From: Scatophagus argus
Lineage: Eukaryota; Chordata; Actinopteri; Scatophagidae
NCBI RefSeq assembly: GCF_020382885.2
Contig: NC_058511.1
Location: 804,501 to 868,500, forward strand
DNA length: 64,000 bases
Direction of reading: 5' to 3'
In this document: positions 49,012-61,200 of the stretch, one piece after another
Numbering within the stretch: position 1 is the first letter of the stretch
How the letters are laid out: each line of letters begins with the position of its first letter
Notes under the pieces: generated by a model
Told to the model about the DNA's origin: nothing
Seen by the model: the letters and a program-made list of their open reading frames with translations, nothing else
Databases searched by the model: none
Translations under genes and position numbers: made by a program

Positions 49012-51365
49012 CCAAACGAGTAGGCGAGGTGGTTTATTCAATAAATAATATTCTGTTTTCTGAAACATCACAGTCCTTTGCTTTGTTATGTGAGACATGA
49101 ACCTCTGCAGAATGTGACTGTGGACAGGCTGACAGCGTGTTCACGCACTCTGAAACACAGGAAGAGAAATCGTTCTTCCACAGTCTGAACTAGTGGCTCT
49201 TCAGGTTGTCCGTCTCCTCATAGCAGATGATAAAATCCACTTCGGGAACAGGTGGCATCGCTGCACACAAACCTCAATCTGCACTTTAATCAGATTCTTT
49301 TCAATTCAAATCTGATGAATTCCTTCAATATGTCGGCCTCACGCCTGCCTGGGGGGAGGGGGCAGGGGGTGAGGGGTGAGGAGGGTCTTTGTTCATGAAG
49401 AATGGGAGGGGTCACCCGTGGCGGGGCGTCCTGCGAGCTGGCAGATGGCCGATAGGACGAACACACAAAAGTGGATGGCAGACTTTCTCCATTCAGAGCC
49501 GATTGTCTGATGGGGGAGGGGGGGAGTCAGTGATGGGTGAGAGTCAGCACTCACTTCAGCCTTTACGACGCTTCATAAGCTGTCATTTCACGCACTCCAA
49601 GATTTAACACCACACACATTTTATGAGTTCTGGAAGTGCAGGAAAGGCTGAAGTCGGTCCCAGTTTGGTTTGACATGAAACCTACTCGCTGACGTTTTGG
49701 AAAGGAGCAGCTGAGATAAGTTTACTGACATGACATAATCAAAATACATTACCAGTACCTAACTGAGGTCCAACGCTGGTCTCCCGAGTCCACCGCCACA
49801 GCCCTCTCGCTCTTTACACTGCGTCACATGACATCTTCTTTACTGATGACATTCGCATCTAGCATGAAAAAGCACGCAAAAAGCAAAATGAGTTTAGACA
49901 TTGATGTTGTATTCACATGCTGTTTGGTGAGTCTTTCGCAGTCTGACGAGGAGGATGTCATTGTTTCCTGCTTCCTGTCAGCCATCTTTTCATGACCAAA
50001 CCTTCAGCACATACTGAGGTCTGGCACTTGTTCAGTTAGCTCCTGTCACAGTGTTTTCTCTCGTCTGTCTTCTGTTCCAGCTTTCTCCTCAGCTCTTCCT
50101 GTTTCAGTGAGGCAGGTCAAAGCTCTGTGATGCGTTCAGGGTCAGTGGTGCGTTGTGTCGCTGTCAGTTCTCGATTCTCTGTCCCCCTCCTTTCTCCTCA
50201 GTCCTTCACCTCTGGAACAGGACGGGCGTCGCCCTGCCTCGGCTCGCTGTGCGAACACACTCGACCTCAAGTCGTTTGACCTTCTTTGACCTCTGGCCGG
50301 TTCGCTCAGGAAGCTCTTTATCGTTCTGCACAGGACGTCTAACTTTTGGATTTTTTGTAGTGCGGCAGCAGGGCAGACTGGAAGTTCTGTTCACAGATTA
50401 TGGAAAGTTCTGGAATAAATGTTGTATAAACACAAGCAGCTGCACAAAATCTTGGACTAAATGAAATACAGTCTAAAACATACAAACTCTGATCAAAGGA
50501 TCAGTCAGCACGATCAGGACTCTGGGCACACGTTCAGCACTGCCTTTCAGTACCGAACAGATTCCGATCGATACCCCGTCGATCCCCGTCTTCCTCCTGT
50601 TTCTGTGCAGTTTAACAGCTAAAACAAGGCGCTAACAGCAGCCTGCAGGACTCAAGTCCTGGTTCTGTCTTAAACCTTCTCCGTGACCCCGTCCATACAA
50701 TGACAGGATGTTCGACTGTTTTGGTCTTGGATTTCTGCACTTCCTGTAATAAAACACCTGATGGGAGACGTTGGGATAAAATCTTCTCAAAAAGAGAACT
50801 GGTGGTCTCATCCAGGGCTCAGCTCTTTGCCAACAGTCTCCTGGTGTGGTCTCATCAGGAGGACTCGTTCTGGCTGAGGTCCTGTCCTTTGATAAATCCA
50901 AAGCTCAGATAGTAAATACGCCTGAGTTTCTGATGAGCCATCAGCAGTTACGCTTTACATGTGAGAGGGCAAAAATACGTAGCCTATATTGAAAATGATT
51001 TTATGCACAGCTTGTTTGAAATAAATTTTCCACTAAGTGTGTCAGGTCCAGTCGGCTTGTTTTGGGGGGTGGGGGTTTGTCTTTGACTTTGTGAAATTGT
51101 TGTCAGAATTTATCTTTGTCCATGAATCTGTAATGAAAGTAACGTTGAGCCCCTGAACTGCAGTCCTGCTGAAAACCTGGACTGTCTTAAAATAGCTGCT
51201 GTCTGATGACCTCAGCCTGCTGCTGTCAGGCCGGCGCTCCGTAAAAAAAGAAAGCGAAAGAGAGAAAATGAGGAGAAAATTGCTTCACATTCCAGAAAAC
51301 CAAAATAAACAGAAGACAGAGTGAGGTCTGGTTTAAGAAGCAGAGACGTCATGGAAGAGGTTTAC

Positions 51366-51400
51366 TGAGGAGGAGGAGGAGGAGAAGGAGGAGGAGGTGG
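51366..51400. repeat. (GGA)n-rich tract upstream of tiam2
   Basis: Imperfect GAG/GGA repeats immediately precede the TATA-like element proposed for tiam2. Confidence 0.85.
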
Positions 51401-51408
51401 GGGTGGGG

Positions 51409-51419
51409 GTATACAAAAG
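51409..51419 (+). promoter_or_regulatory. Possible TATA-like element of tiam2
   Basis: The sequence tatacaaaag lies between the GGA tract and a purine-rich segment that ends in a splice donor at 51656. The spacing to a 5' exon is plausible. Nothing in the sequence proves transcription starts here. Confidence 0.25.
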
Positions 51420-51439
51420 CAAAGTCTGTGTGCTGAAGC

Positions 51440-51655
51440 TCCTGAAGCCCCTCCCTCCTCTGTTCTCCCCCAACAGATGAGCCGGTGTGAGGAGAGCGGG
51501 CGAGCGACATAGACAAACACTGAGAGAGGGAGAGAGAAGGAGCAGCTGGAGGCGACGGAGGCAGCTTCAGCAGTGAAGAGAGAGAGCGGAGGCAGCAGGA
51601 CGGAGCATGAAGGAGCTGCTGAGCTTCTGTTTCTGACGACAGAAACAACAAACCG
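51440..51655 (+). other. tiam2: Probable tiam2 5' untranslated exon
   Basis: This is a purine-rich leader-like segment with GAGAGA runs, ending ACAAACCG before gtaaaac. The first coding exon begins at 52255 after a clean acceptor (ctccag). No extended ORF fits with tiam2. Its 5' border is a guess. Confidence 0.4.
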
Positions 51656-52260
51656 GTAAAACTCCTCACACTTCATTTACTTTTATTTTATTCTCTTTTG
51701 TTCCCTTTTGTTCCTTGATGGAAGTTTTCTCCTTTTTTTCTTTACTTGTTATTTGTAGTTTGCTGTTGTTTTAGTCTTAGTGATTGTTCATTTCGCCTCT
51801 GATGTTTGTTTTGTGCAGGTGAAAATGATGTCAGTACATACAAACGCTGCTTTTCGTATTGATTTATATTCATCAGAGGACTGAAGATGTTTTGATCTGA
51901 TTAAAATAAATAAAGTGTGAAGAGTTTTAGTTTTTCGGAGCAGCAGCACAGAAACTGTTGGCCGTGCTAGCAGCAGTAGTAATGCTGTTAGTACTGCAGT
52001 CTTTAACCAACATTTTAGATGTTGGTTAAGTTGTGGTTAAGTTGTAGTTTTGTGCAGGAGTCAAGGCTGGATTACCAAAACCTGATTTGCCTTATTTTAA
52101 TTCAGTTAGCAAGTTGATTTGACCTGAAAATCTCCTGTGGTTTAACTTCATGTCTGCTGCAGTGAGGTTGAAGTGTACTCGGTACACTGTGACATCACTG
52201 TGGACGTCTGTCTGTCTCATGCTGATGATGTCATCCTCCTTCGTCTTCCTCCAGGTTACG

Positions 52261-55200
52261 ATGGGAAACACAGACAGCAGTCACAGTCACAGCAGCTTGG
52301 CTTCCTCTGCCAAACCCTCCTGCTCGCTCAGGTTCTCCTCCAGGAGGGAGGAGGTGCCGTCAGCTCGCAGCTGGTGGAGGAGCAGTCAGGGAGGCAACCA
52401 GAGCCGGGGGAGGAGCTACCAGAACCAGCATGCTGCTGGCCCCCCACACACCTCCTGGCATTATGAACATGCACCCAAAGTGACCAAACTGGGAGCAGGA
52501 TCTCCTCAGAGGTACGTCAGAGGGGAGCGGGGGAACCAGTTTGGTTTCCTGGTGAATGGCAGTGGGAGCAATAGGATTCGTAGCGAGCGGGCGTCTCTGG
52601 AGAGTGGCGGCAGCCCTAAGGTGCTGCTCAGCAAAGATGGTAGCATGAGGGTGGAGTTCACCAACAAAAGGGTCGTCTCCATGGAGCCACAGGGGTTGGC
52701 CGGCCTCCCCGCCAGCACCACCGCCGCCGCCTCAGTCGCTGAGCCCTGCCTCCGCACCAGCAAGGGCAGCTCGCTCAGCTCCGACGGCTCCTGGTACGAC
52801 TCGCCGTGGGGCACCGGCGGCGAGCTGGCTGACAACGTGTTCGTCTGCGGGGAGAGCACGGCTAACTGCAGCGGGTACACCAACTACTACTCCTCCGCCC
52901 GCACTGAGGAGACCGCCACCACCAGCAGCGGATACAACACCTTCTCAGCCCAGGTGGACATTTCACCTGGATTTAACTCCAGCCTCCTCTTCCCCGCTGC
53001 AGAGACCAGTGAGTTCACCTCTGCCGCAGGTTACAACACCTGCTCCTCCGGGCGAACGGATGACAGCGGCATCGGAGGCTCGATGATCCTGCAGCCGGAC
53101 CTGAGAGACTTCAGCTCGGCTTCACCTTCCACCATCTCACTGGACAACGTTTGCTCCCGCCACAACGCGCTGCCCGCCTTCCCCGTCACGCCGGACGCCT
53201 CGCTGCAGCAACAGGGCGCCACCCTCTCCTCCGCGGCGCTACTGGATGATGTCATCCATGAGGAGGAGGCATCAGGAGGAGGCGTGGAACAGCTGTACTC
53301 CTCCTTCACGCTACCCTGTCGCAGGATCGAGCCTGTCAACAGCAACACCTCAACCAACAACCGCAAAGACTTCCTGAAGAGCCGAATTAGACGACTCAGC
53401 GACTGGACAGGAAGTCTGAGCAGGAAGAAGAGAAGGATCCAGGTAGGAACAGCAGCAGTCATGTAATTGTAAACATTAAACACAAAAGGTGTATTAGCTC
53501 ACAACCAGCTGCACATAAACAGCCAGTTATCTGTAATGAAGGGGAAAGTTGTCTTGTTAAAACTAACTAGTAAACACGTCTCTGTAAAAGCAATTTTACC
53601 AAACAACTGAAACAGAAAATCATGTTAATTCAAGTTATTGTCAATAAATCCAATGGAGAGACTCAACAATGTGTTACTCAGCCTCTCAGCATTTGCTGTC
53701 TTCTCCTAAAACAGCTGCTCAGTCTAGTTTTTAAGTGGACAAACAGGAGCAAATAGTGCACTTGTGAGGGACTATTTTCAGCGGTGGATGAATCCACCTT
53801 TGATGCTGTAGTGAGTATTTGTGGCGGCAGGACGTTGTGTGTGGAACTGAGTGTGTTCCTGTTAGAAGATACATTCACACCCAGTCTGTCTGAACATGAA
53901 GAAAAATCTTGAATGTACTCAGACGCATGCTTTACATGTCTTGTTTTAACTTCTGACACTAAAATCATGAGTTTTATGTGCCTCTAGTGGTCACAGGGGG
54001 AATTACAGTTTTGTTTGTACAGTTTCAGTTTTGTACAATAAAAATTGAATGTGATTCCTCCTCAGGAGCCATACAGCAGCAGCACCAGTGATGTTTTCAT
54101 CAGCGGGCTGGACTCTGGCCTGGTTAGCTGCAGCATGCTGTGGACCTCCAACCCTCTTCGCACTCTGAACCAGAACCAGAACCAGTTCCCAGCAGCTCAG
54201 TGTGGCTCTTCCAGAAGCCTGAACCTGAACCAGAGCAGCGACGTTCAGCGGCAGAACGTCTACGACAGCTTCATGCAGGAGCTGGAGACAGGCTGCAGCA
54301 GCACAGCCGACCCGACCGATCCGTCAGAGGGTGGTGGAGAGGAGGAGGAGGAGGAGCAGGAGGAGGAGGAGGAGGAGATGGATGGGGAGGTGGAGGCAGG
54401 AGGAGGCGAGCAGCTGGATGTCCTGTTTGAGAAGGAGCAAGGTGTGGTGCGACGGGCTGGATGGCTCACCTTCAAAGCTCTTCTCACTGTCAACAAGGAC
54501 AGGAAGCTGGAGCTGGTGGCTCGCCGCAAGTGGAGACATTACTGGGTCACACTGAAAGGTACGTCCCACCACCTGGACGGGCAGCGTGGAGATAAGTCAT
54601 TGACTGTCTATGTCTGCTACTCAGCATTTACCAGACATCCCTCTGTGTGACCCGATGTCACCGAGACAGTCACGTTGCATTGTGGGTAATGTAGGCTCTG
54701 GGTTTTGATGAGAATATGGTGAATAAGAAAGATGCTGCGTTTTGATTCTTTGTTAAAACGGTCCATCGTGAGTCTCAAAAGGTTTTCAGAGTGTGATGAT
54801 ACACCTGTTCAGTCCCTCGCCTTGACCAGCACAGGACCTCAGTCAGAAGAAACTGATCCTGTCAGTCTGAAAGACCGTTTGTCAACAGAAAGGCACGCTT
54901 TGTCATCAAACTGTTTGAGAATCAGACTGTGAAAATTGGAAACATTAAACACCAACCCGTCGTGTCAGTGAAACGTTGTAGAGTTAGCATGTTAGCTAGC
55001 TCACGCTACAGAGTGACTCTCCTTTCTCATAGCTGCAGCCGCCAACATGGACCGACTCCCTTTTCATTCCTTCCTCTGCCGGGCTGACAGCTGCTGAGTG
55101 CTGGGACTTTTGATTTGGGTTTACTGGAGCTGACGTGAACTCTGTCTGGGTGGTGGATGATGGGAGTAACTGATTATGCTGTATCCTCAGGTTGCACTCT

Positions 55201-58200
55201 GCTGTTTTACGAGACATACGGGAAGAACGTGAGCGGCGAACAGGAGCTTTCTCCTCGCTACGCTCTGCTGGCTGACGACAGCATCGTCCAGGCCGTCCCA
55301 GAACATCCCAAGAAGGAACACGTGTTCTGCCTGAGCAACTCGCACGGAGACGTCTACCTGTTCCAGGTGAGAACACGGCTCACACACACACCTGTGTTTC
55401 TGTCTGTGTTTACTGTTGAGCAGGAATCCAAAAATCTGCAGTCATACGATTCACACACAAGCAGAACCACATTTTAATCTCCTGTTTCTGTGCAGCACTT
55501 CCACAGTATCTTCTCGTCTCTGTTCTTTCTATATTCGAGTCCTCGGTTTTCTGCAGCTTGTCTGACTCTTGATTGTCGGCTGTGTTTCTTTTCCCACCGT
55601 ACTCCTTCAGTTTGACTCAACAGGACGCAGGGTTGTGGCTTCGCTCCAGCGCAGAACCATGAGCCTCACCACAAACATGCACAGAGCCTGAGCCCACTGC
55701 AGGGTTTTCTCTGCGTCTTTTTGTACTTGCTGAATGCTGTATTTCTGCCTGCTTCACACCACTGAGCTCCTCTGGAGACAAAGCTAACGCTAAAGCTAAG
55801 CCTTTTCCAGTAGACGGCAGCTAATAGACTTGACTGCATATGAAAGCAGTAAAATGTAAAACAGACTGACAAAAAATGTAGCTTTTTCTTGCTCATCAAG
55901 CCACTGAGTTAAGAAGAAAGAAAGAAAGAAGAAAAGAGAACAGGAAATAGTAATACTGCCAATATTACTATTGCCAATCAGGGCCACAGTCCAGCGACTT
56001 GAAGAGGGTCAGAGGTCACAGAACTGGTCTGAAAATAGATGCCACACGTTTCCTGCGTCCCTCCCGGCAGCAGCGCTGTTGACCTCAGATTTACCAAGGG
56101 AGCGTTTATCTTCTTCTTTTTACGAGCTCAGAAAGCTCTTTTATTCCCAGAGTAACTCGCACTCCTCGAGCTGTGGAGTGTGTGTACAGACACTCAGATC
56201 ACACCGAGGAGGAGGAGGAGGAGGAGGAGGAGGAGGAGGAGGAGCGCTGCCGAGGCGTCGAGGAGCTTTTGTCAGGAGCTGAAAGGAGTAGAAGATGGAT
56301 GGTGGAGGAGGGTGGAGGAAGGTGAAAGCCCTCTAATGGGAGTCACAACACCCGACTAATTACTGCAACAAAAGCTCCTGTGTACGACAACGAGCTGCTG
56401 GATTAGTGTCACGGAACGAGAGCTGCTCTTCTGCATTTGACCGTTCTGATGTTAAGTTCTCATTAATGTTTAAAGTCTCGCAGGAAGTAAACAGTATTTT
56501 AAAAGTCCTACATTCACTGTGAGTTTTAAGGCTGGGACTGTAAAGAAGACTTTGAAACAGCACCCAGACCTTCATGTCGGCTTTACAGATTGACAGAAAA
56601 CATAATGAAAAAGTTTCAAGTTTCATAAATATCCAAATAGGTAAACATCTGAGAAGCTTTCCTGTGGAACAGACACAACAAATACGTCTCAGAGCATCTT
56701 AATGTTCCGGTTTGTCGACGCTGAGCTGATTTTACATGCTTTGGGTATGACTGAGTACGTTAGCATTTCATGTGAAATCTAACTAGTAGCTGCAGTAAAA
56801 AGTATTATGTTTACCCCTGGAGTATCTCAAAGCTGTACTTAGGTACAGTACTTGAGTGAATGTTTCTCCGTACTCTGCGTCCGCCTAATGCAGCTTTGAC
56901 TTGCTGCTGTCCGTCTCCCCTGCAGGCCACCAACCAGACCGACCTGGAGAACTGGGTGACGGCGATCCACTCGGCGAGCGCCTCGCTGCTGGCCAAGCGT
57001 CAGGGGAGGGACGACACGCTGCGCCTCCTCCGCTGCCAGAGCCGCTCGCTGCTGCACAAGATCGACATGGACGGGAAGATGAAGAAGATGGCCGAGCTGC
57101 AGCTGTCCGTCATCAGGGAGCAGAAGAACAGGAGGGCTGTGGAGACGCAGGTCAGTGGCTTTAAGGCGGCCCGGCCTGAGGGTCACAGGTTCGCTTCCAG
57201 TTGAGGTTCAGTGGCACCAGCGAAGCCCAGAGCTGCGCTGATCGAAAAACTGTTTCCATTATCGATTTCATAAAACATTTCAGTCAGCTGGACGTAAACA
57301 TTTGTGGTTTAGAGTCACAAATCGTTGCAGAATATTTTATTGTTTATTTAAAAACTGTTCCAATAAGCTGAAGTGCCAGTTTTTCCGTTCATTTGTGAGA
57401 CCTTCTTCTGTGCTCAAGGCCTTTTCCTGCTAAGTGAAGGTGGACCCTGAGCTCAGGTGAAAGCTGCAGGCATCTCGTGAAGCTGTTAGCGTCCAGCTGG
57501 CGGAGCAGGAGGAAACTCTCCGCTCTCAGACGTCTTTACCTAACAATCAGCCTCCAGGATGTTCTGGCAGCTGCAGAGCAGAAAAATGTCCGAGCTCAGA
57601 CTCACGTGGAGTCCGCTTTAATATCTGTTCCAGATGTTTGGGGCTGTTACCGGCAGCCTGAAACAACAAACGCTTTCCTGCTCACGACGGACACAGATGA
57701 CGCAGTGACATCACCAAGCAAATGTCGAAGTGGTGACGGCAGCATAAAAACCCAAAGCTGGCCGAGGGCGAGAAGAATCTCGCCCTCGGCAGCCCCGGGA
57801 GGTCTCATCCACCCGCTTCTGCTGCAGCCTACAACCCCTGCGTTTGTGTTTTGTGCTTCAGTGTGTCAGTACGGGATGTATTGTTTTATTATGGGATGTA
57901 TTGGGTTTAACTGCCCCTCGTGATCGATGGGCTAAACGGTCTGAAATGTGATGTTCAGCAGCTCACTGTGATGGTTCATATTACATGATGTGAGGCAGCA
58001 TGACGTCCTAAGACATGAGCACGAGGACTCATAGCTTTGTTAGACAACACGGTCCAGTGGGACCTGCAGTGCTGCATGTGCTCAGTACTGGACTCTTTAG
58101 TTGGGACTGAAAAACTGGGGATTAAAATGGTGAGTAGTTGATTCATATCAAAGGTTAAATTAAAGTTGCAGTGGTGACACGTTGATCTAAATTACAGTAA

Positions 58201-61200
58201 ATGTGAGGAAAGACAAAATGAATCATTTAGCAGCTGGTTCATCTTTTTCTGTGAACTGTGAAACTGATCCCAGAGCTGCTGTTTGAACTGCTTTAACTGC
58301 AGATTACAGGCTAATCTTAGGAGGGGGGGTGAAGGGGCAGAGGGGAGAGGGGGAGGACGGAGGGAATGGGGGGGCTGAGGGGAGACTGGGAGGGGGCAGA
58401 GGGGGAGGACGGAGGGGAGACACGCTGGAAAATGGAGAAGAGCCATAGTTTGGTTTTTGTAATGAGGATGTCAGTTTATTTCTATTTTAAGTTTAAGTGC
58501 TTGAGCCGGTGTGGGAAAGAGTCAGAGAGGGGAGGAAGAGGAGGGGGGAGGAAGATAGAAGGGAGGACAGATGAAGAGGGGGAGGAGAAATTCCTTTTGT
58601 TGCTCTTCTGATCAAACAAAACAACTTCCTCACATAAGGAAGAGACAACATATTAACATGAGCACCACACCAACTTCCTCCTGGTGCACAGAGAACCAAT
58701 AGAACAGCGACATTCAGAGCGATGAGCAGCCAATCAGGAGCTCGCAGAGGGCTGCTGTTTCTGTCCTTCGACACACAGAGACTTAAAGCTGCTCTAACAG
58801 CTCCGGTCAGTGTTCAAAGTCGACGCATGATGACTGACGGCGCAGGATTCTTATGAGTCTTGTTGTGTTCAGATCCAGCAGTGGGAGCAGAACCTGGAGA
58901 AACTGAACCTGGATCTGTTCCGCCTGCGCTGCTACCTGTCCAGCCTGCAGGGCAGCGAGCTCCCGAACCCCAAGAGCCTCCTCGCTGTGGCCAGCCGGCC
59001 CTCCAAGAGCCTGCTGGGACGCCTGGGAGTCTTCTCTGTGTCCTCCTTCCACGCCCTGGTAAGAACCGCCGCCACATCACCTTCCTCTTCTGTCGCTAAA
59101 CGGCGAACCTCTCACACCGGACGTCTCATCTCTCCTCAGGTGTGCAGTCGAGATGAGCCGACGCTGAGGGGTCGGACTCTGCTGGGAGGAGGCCACAGGA
59201 GGAGGGGCCTGCCGTCCTCCCTGAAGGCTCTGGACGGACTGGAGAGACGCGACAGGGACGGCAGACACATCACGTCCCAGGTAATACACCACATCACACA
59301 TCGCAGTCCGAGGTCAGGAGTTCCTTCAGCGCTCCAACTGTGGGTAATCAGCCAGCTGAGGTTCCCATCGTCCTCGGCCCCTGAGGGCCCCTCCAGATAA
59401 ACAGGAGTCGGAGCGAGCAGAGGAGGCGGATCTCCCTGCAGCTGACACACCTCAACGCTGTGACGCGTGTCAGCAGTCTGAATCAAAGCTTCGTGTCGCT
59501 TCTGTTCCGGTCCACATTGTAGGCCCAAAAGCATGAGGACACCCTGGTTAGCTTGGGACGTTTCTGCTCCACCAGATGTTTGTCTCCTGTCTCTGTCCTG
59601 CTACAAGTTTAACATCCAATCAGCTGGTAGTTTGCTTTGTTTTACAGAAAACCCAGCAGTCAGAGAGTTCAGTGTGTTCTGAGGATGTAAAAGTCAGTAG
59701 TTGGAGAAACTGTGCAGTTTTAAAATCCAGTTTCTGTTCAAGGCGAAGACATCATTTTTGTAATTTTAGCCGTGACTTCAAACATCTGCTTCTGGCTCAT
59801 AAGCTGAGTGCGTCTGACTGAGCAACTGAACTGCTCACTTTGTGTGTAAATGACCTCAGGAAACAGACGTTCCCTCTTACAAACATGCGTGTGTCTGACA
59901 GCACATGGGCGTGGGAGAGCGTCGACAGGAACGCCGTACCTGGAAACATGTTTTCCTTTGGGTGTGCTTTGATTCCTGACCGCTTCCTTCCAAACAGATT
60001 CACAGCATCAGCACTGACTCTGAGTCCACTCTGAGATTCTGCGAGCTGGTTTTGTGGATCTGTTCTCAGGTCTGATCGGGGAGGTTTCTGGGCAGACCCA
60101 CACACACACTCACTCTGATCTCTGAAGGACATGTGGAGTCAATTGCTGCGTCTCTGCAGGAGACAAACAGCTGTCTTCGTCCGGGAGACGTTTGTTACTG
60201 TAAGGAGGTTCGCTCCTTCCACAAAACACTCGCAGTCCGCCGTCTGTCAGCACAAAAAGCTTCAAGTGTGCAGTGAAGGGTTTCAGCCGGCGTCATCCGG
60301 CAGCGCCGTTTTTATCTACTTTTCCCGCTCGTCCTGCGGCAGAGATCTCAGTTCATCGGTGAGACGGACGAAAGAATCCCAAATATAAAGTTTCACTACA
60401 GGATTTGAATGTTTGAGGACGTCGAAACAAGAACGGACACGAGCTTCCTGTCGCAAATGGAAACTTGAATTCAAAACCACAGATGGAGGACATGAAGTGA
60501 AATGAAGTCACGCGTCGCACAGAGAGCTCAGGGTTCTGGTTCTGGTTGAGTCATGACTGCAGCGTGCTGACGATGTGTTTACTGACTGTCGGTGGTCCTC
60601 AGACTCCAGACGGACTGCAGCTCCTCTGCACAAACCTGTAATTTCAGCACAGCTCAACCCCTCATTCTTTTTCCCACGATTCCCTGGGTCTAATTGTGGT
60701 TTTGATCCGGAAAAGACTTTAGTATCAAAGTCCTTTTCTTTCCGCGACTCATCGTTTTTAATTAAGTCTAAATATAAACTGACACGGCGTTTTCAGTGTG
60801 TGAAAAGCAGCTGATCCTCCTCGTCTGAGAAGAGGGAACATGAAATTCTGACTTTCCACAACTTCATCCCGCCTGTCTTTGTTTACAGCGTGTTGGAGCA
60901 GAGACAGATAAAGTTGGGCCTGCATGTATGTGGACACAGTGTCCACACACTTCTGGACATGAACAGTAGTCAGTGTCATCGTCTGCTGCCACCTGTCGCT
61001 CTCTAACCCCCTGAGGAGGAGAACAAAGAAGAGATGTGAGAAGAGAGGAGAAGGGGGGAGGACAGCTGTTTCATAGCAACCCGCTGATGTGGAGCAGGGG
61101 GGAGCAGGGGGGAGGAGGGGGAGGATTAAAAGGACTGAGAGCCTTTTATTCTCCCAGAATTCCTTTGTCCCTCACTGTTGATCTTTCTGCAGAGGCACAG

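Larger units (their letters stand above)
36291..51400. other. 15-kb stretch with no convincing gene
   Basis: ORFs are short, overlap on opposite strands and show no known domains. Possible isolated exon-like segments exist at 37692-37834 and 44567-44611, each with an acceptor and donor, but no phase-compatible partners were found. Contents are a shortened SINE (36522-36706), repeats at 39064 and 45362, microsatellites, and an inverted 26-bp pair (42989/46654) near a GC-rich block at 46440-46840. Some of it may be intron or upstream sequence of tiam2. Confidence 0.45.

Noticed and set aside
51349..51676. Opposite-strand ORFs of 104-106 residues over the tiam2 5' exon
   Set aside because: Their Ser/Leu/Pro-rich sequence is produced by the GA-repeat strand and shows no domain; they are shadows of the purine-rich leader.
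53031..53483. 150-residue minus-strand ORF
   Set aside because: It lies entirely antisense to the large first tiam2 coding exon and lacks any family resemblance.
56206..56243. Regular GGA array considered as a CRISPR-like or satellite array
   Set aside because: It is a plain trinucleotide microsatellite with no spacers.
60131..60388. ORF in the tiam2 intron as a possible Ras-binding-domain exon
   Set aside because: Its translation has no resemblance to the TIAM Ras-binding domain, and a stop interrupts the most exon-like frame.
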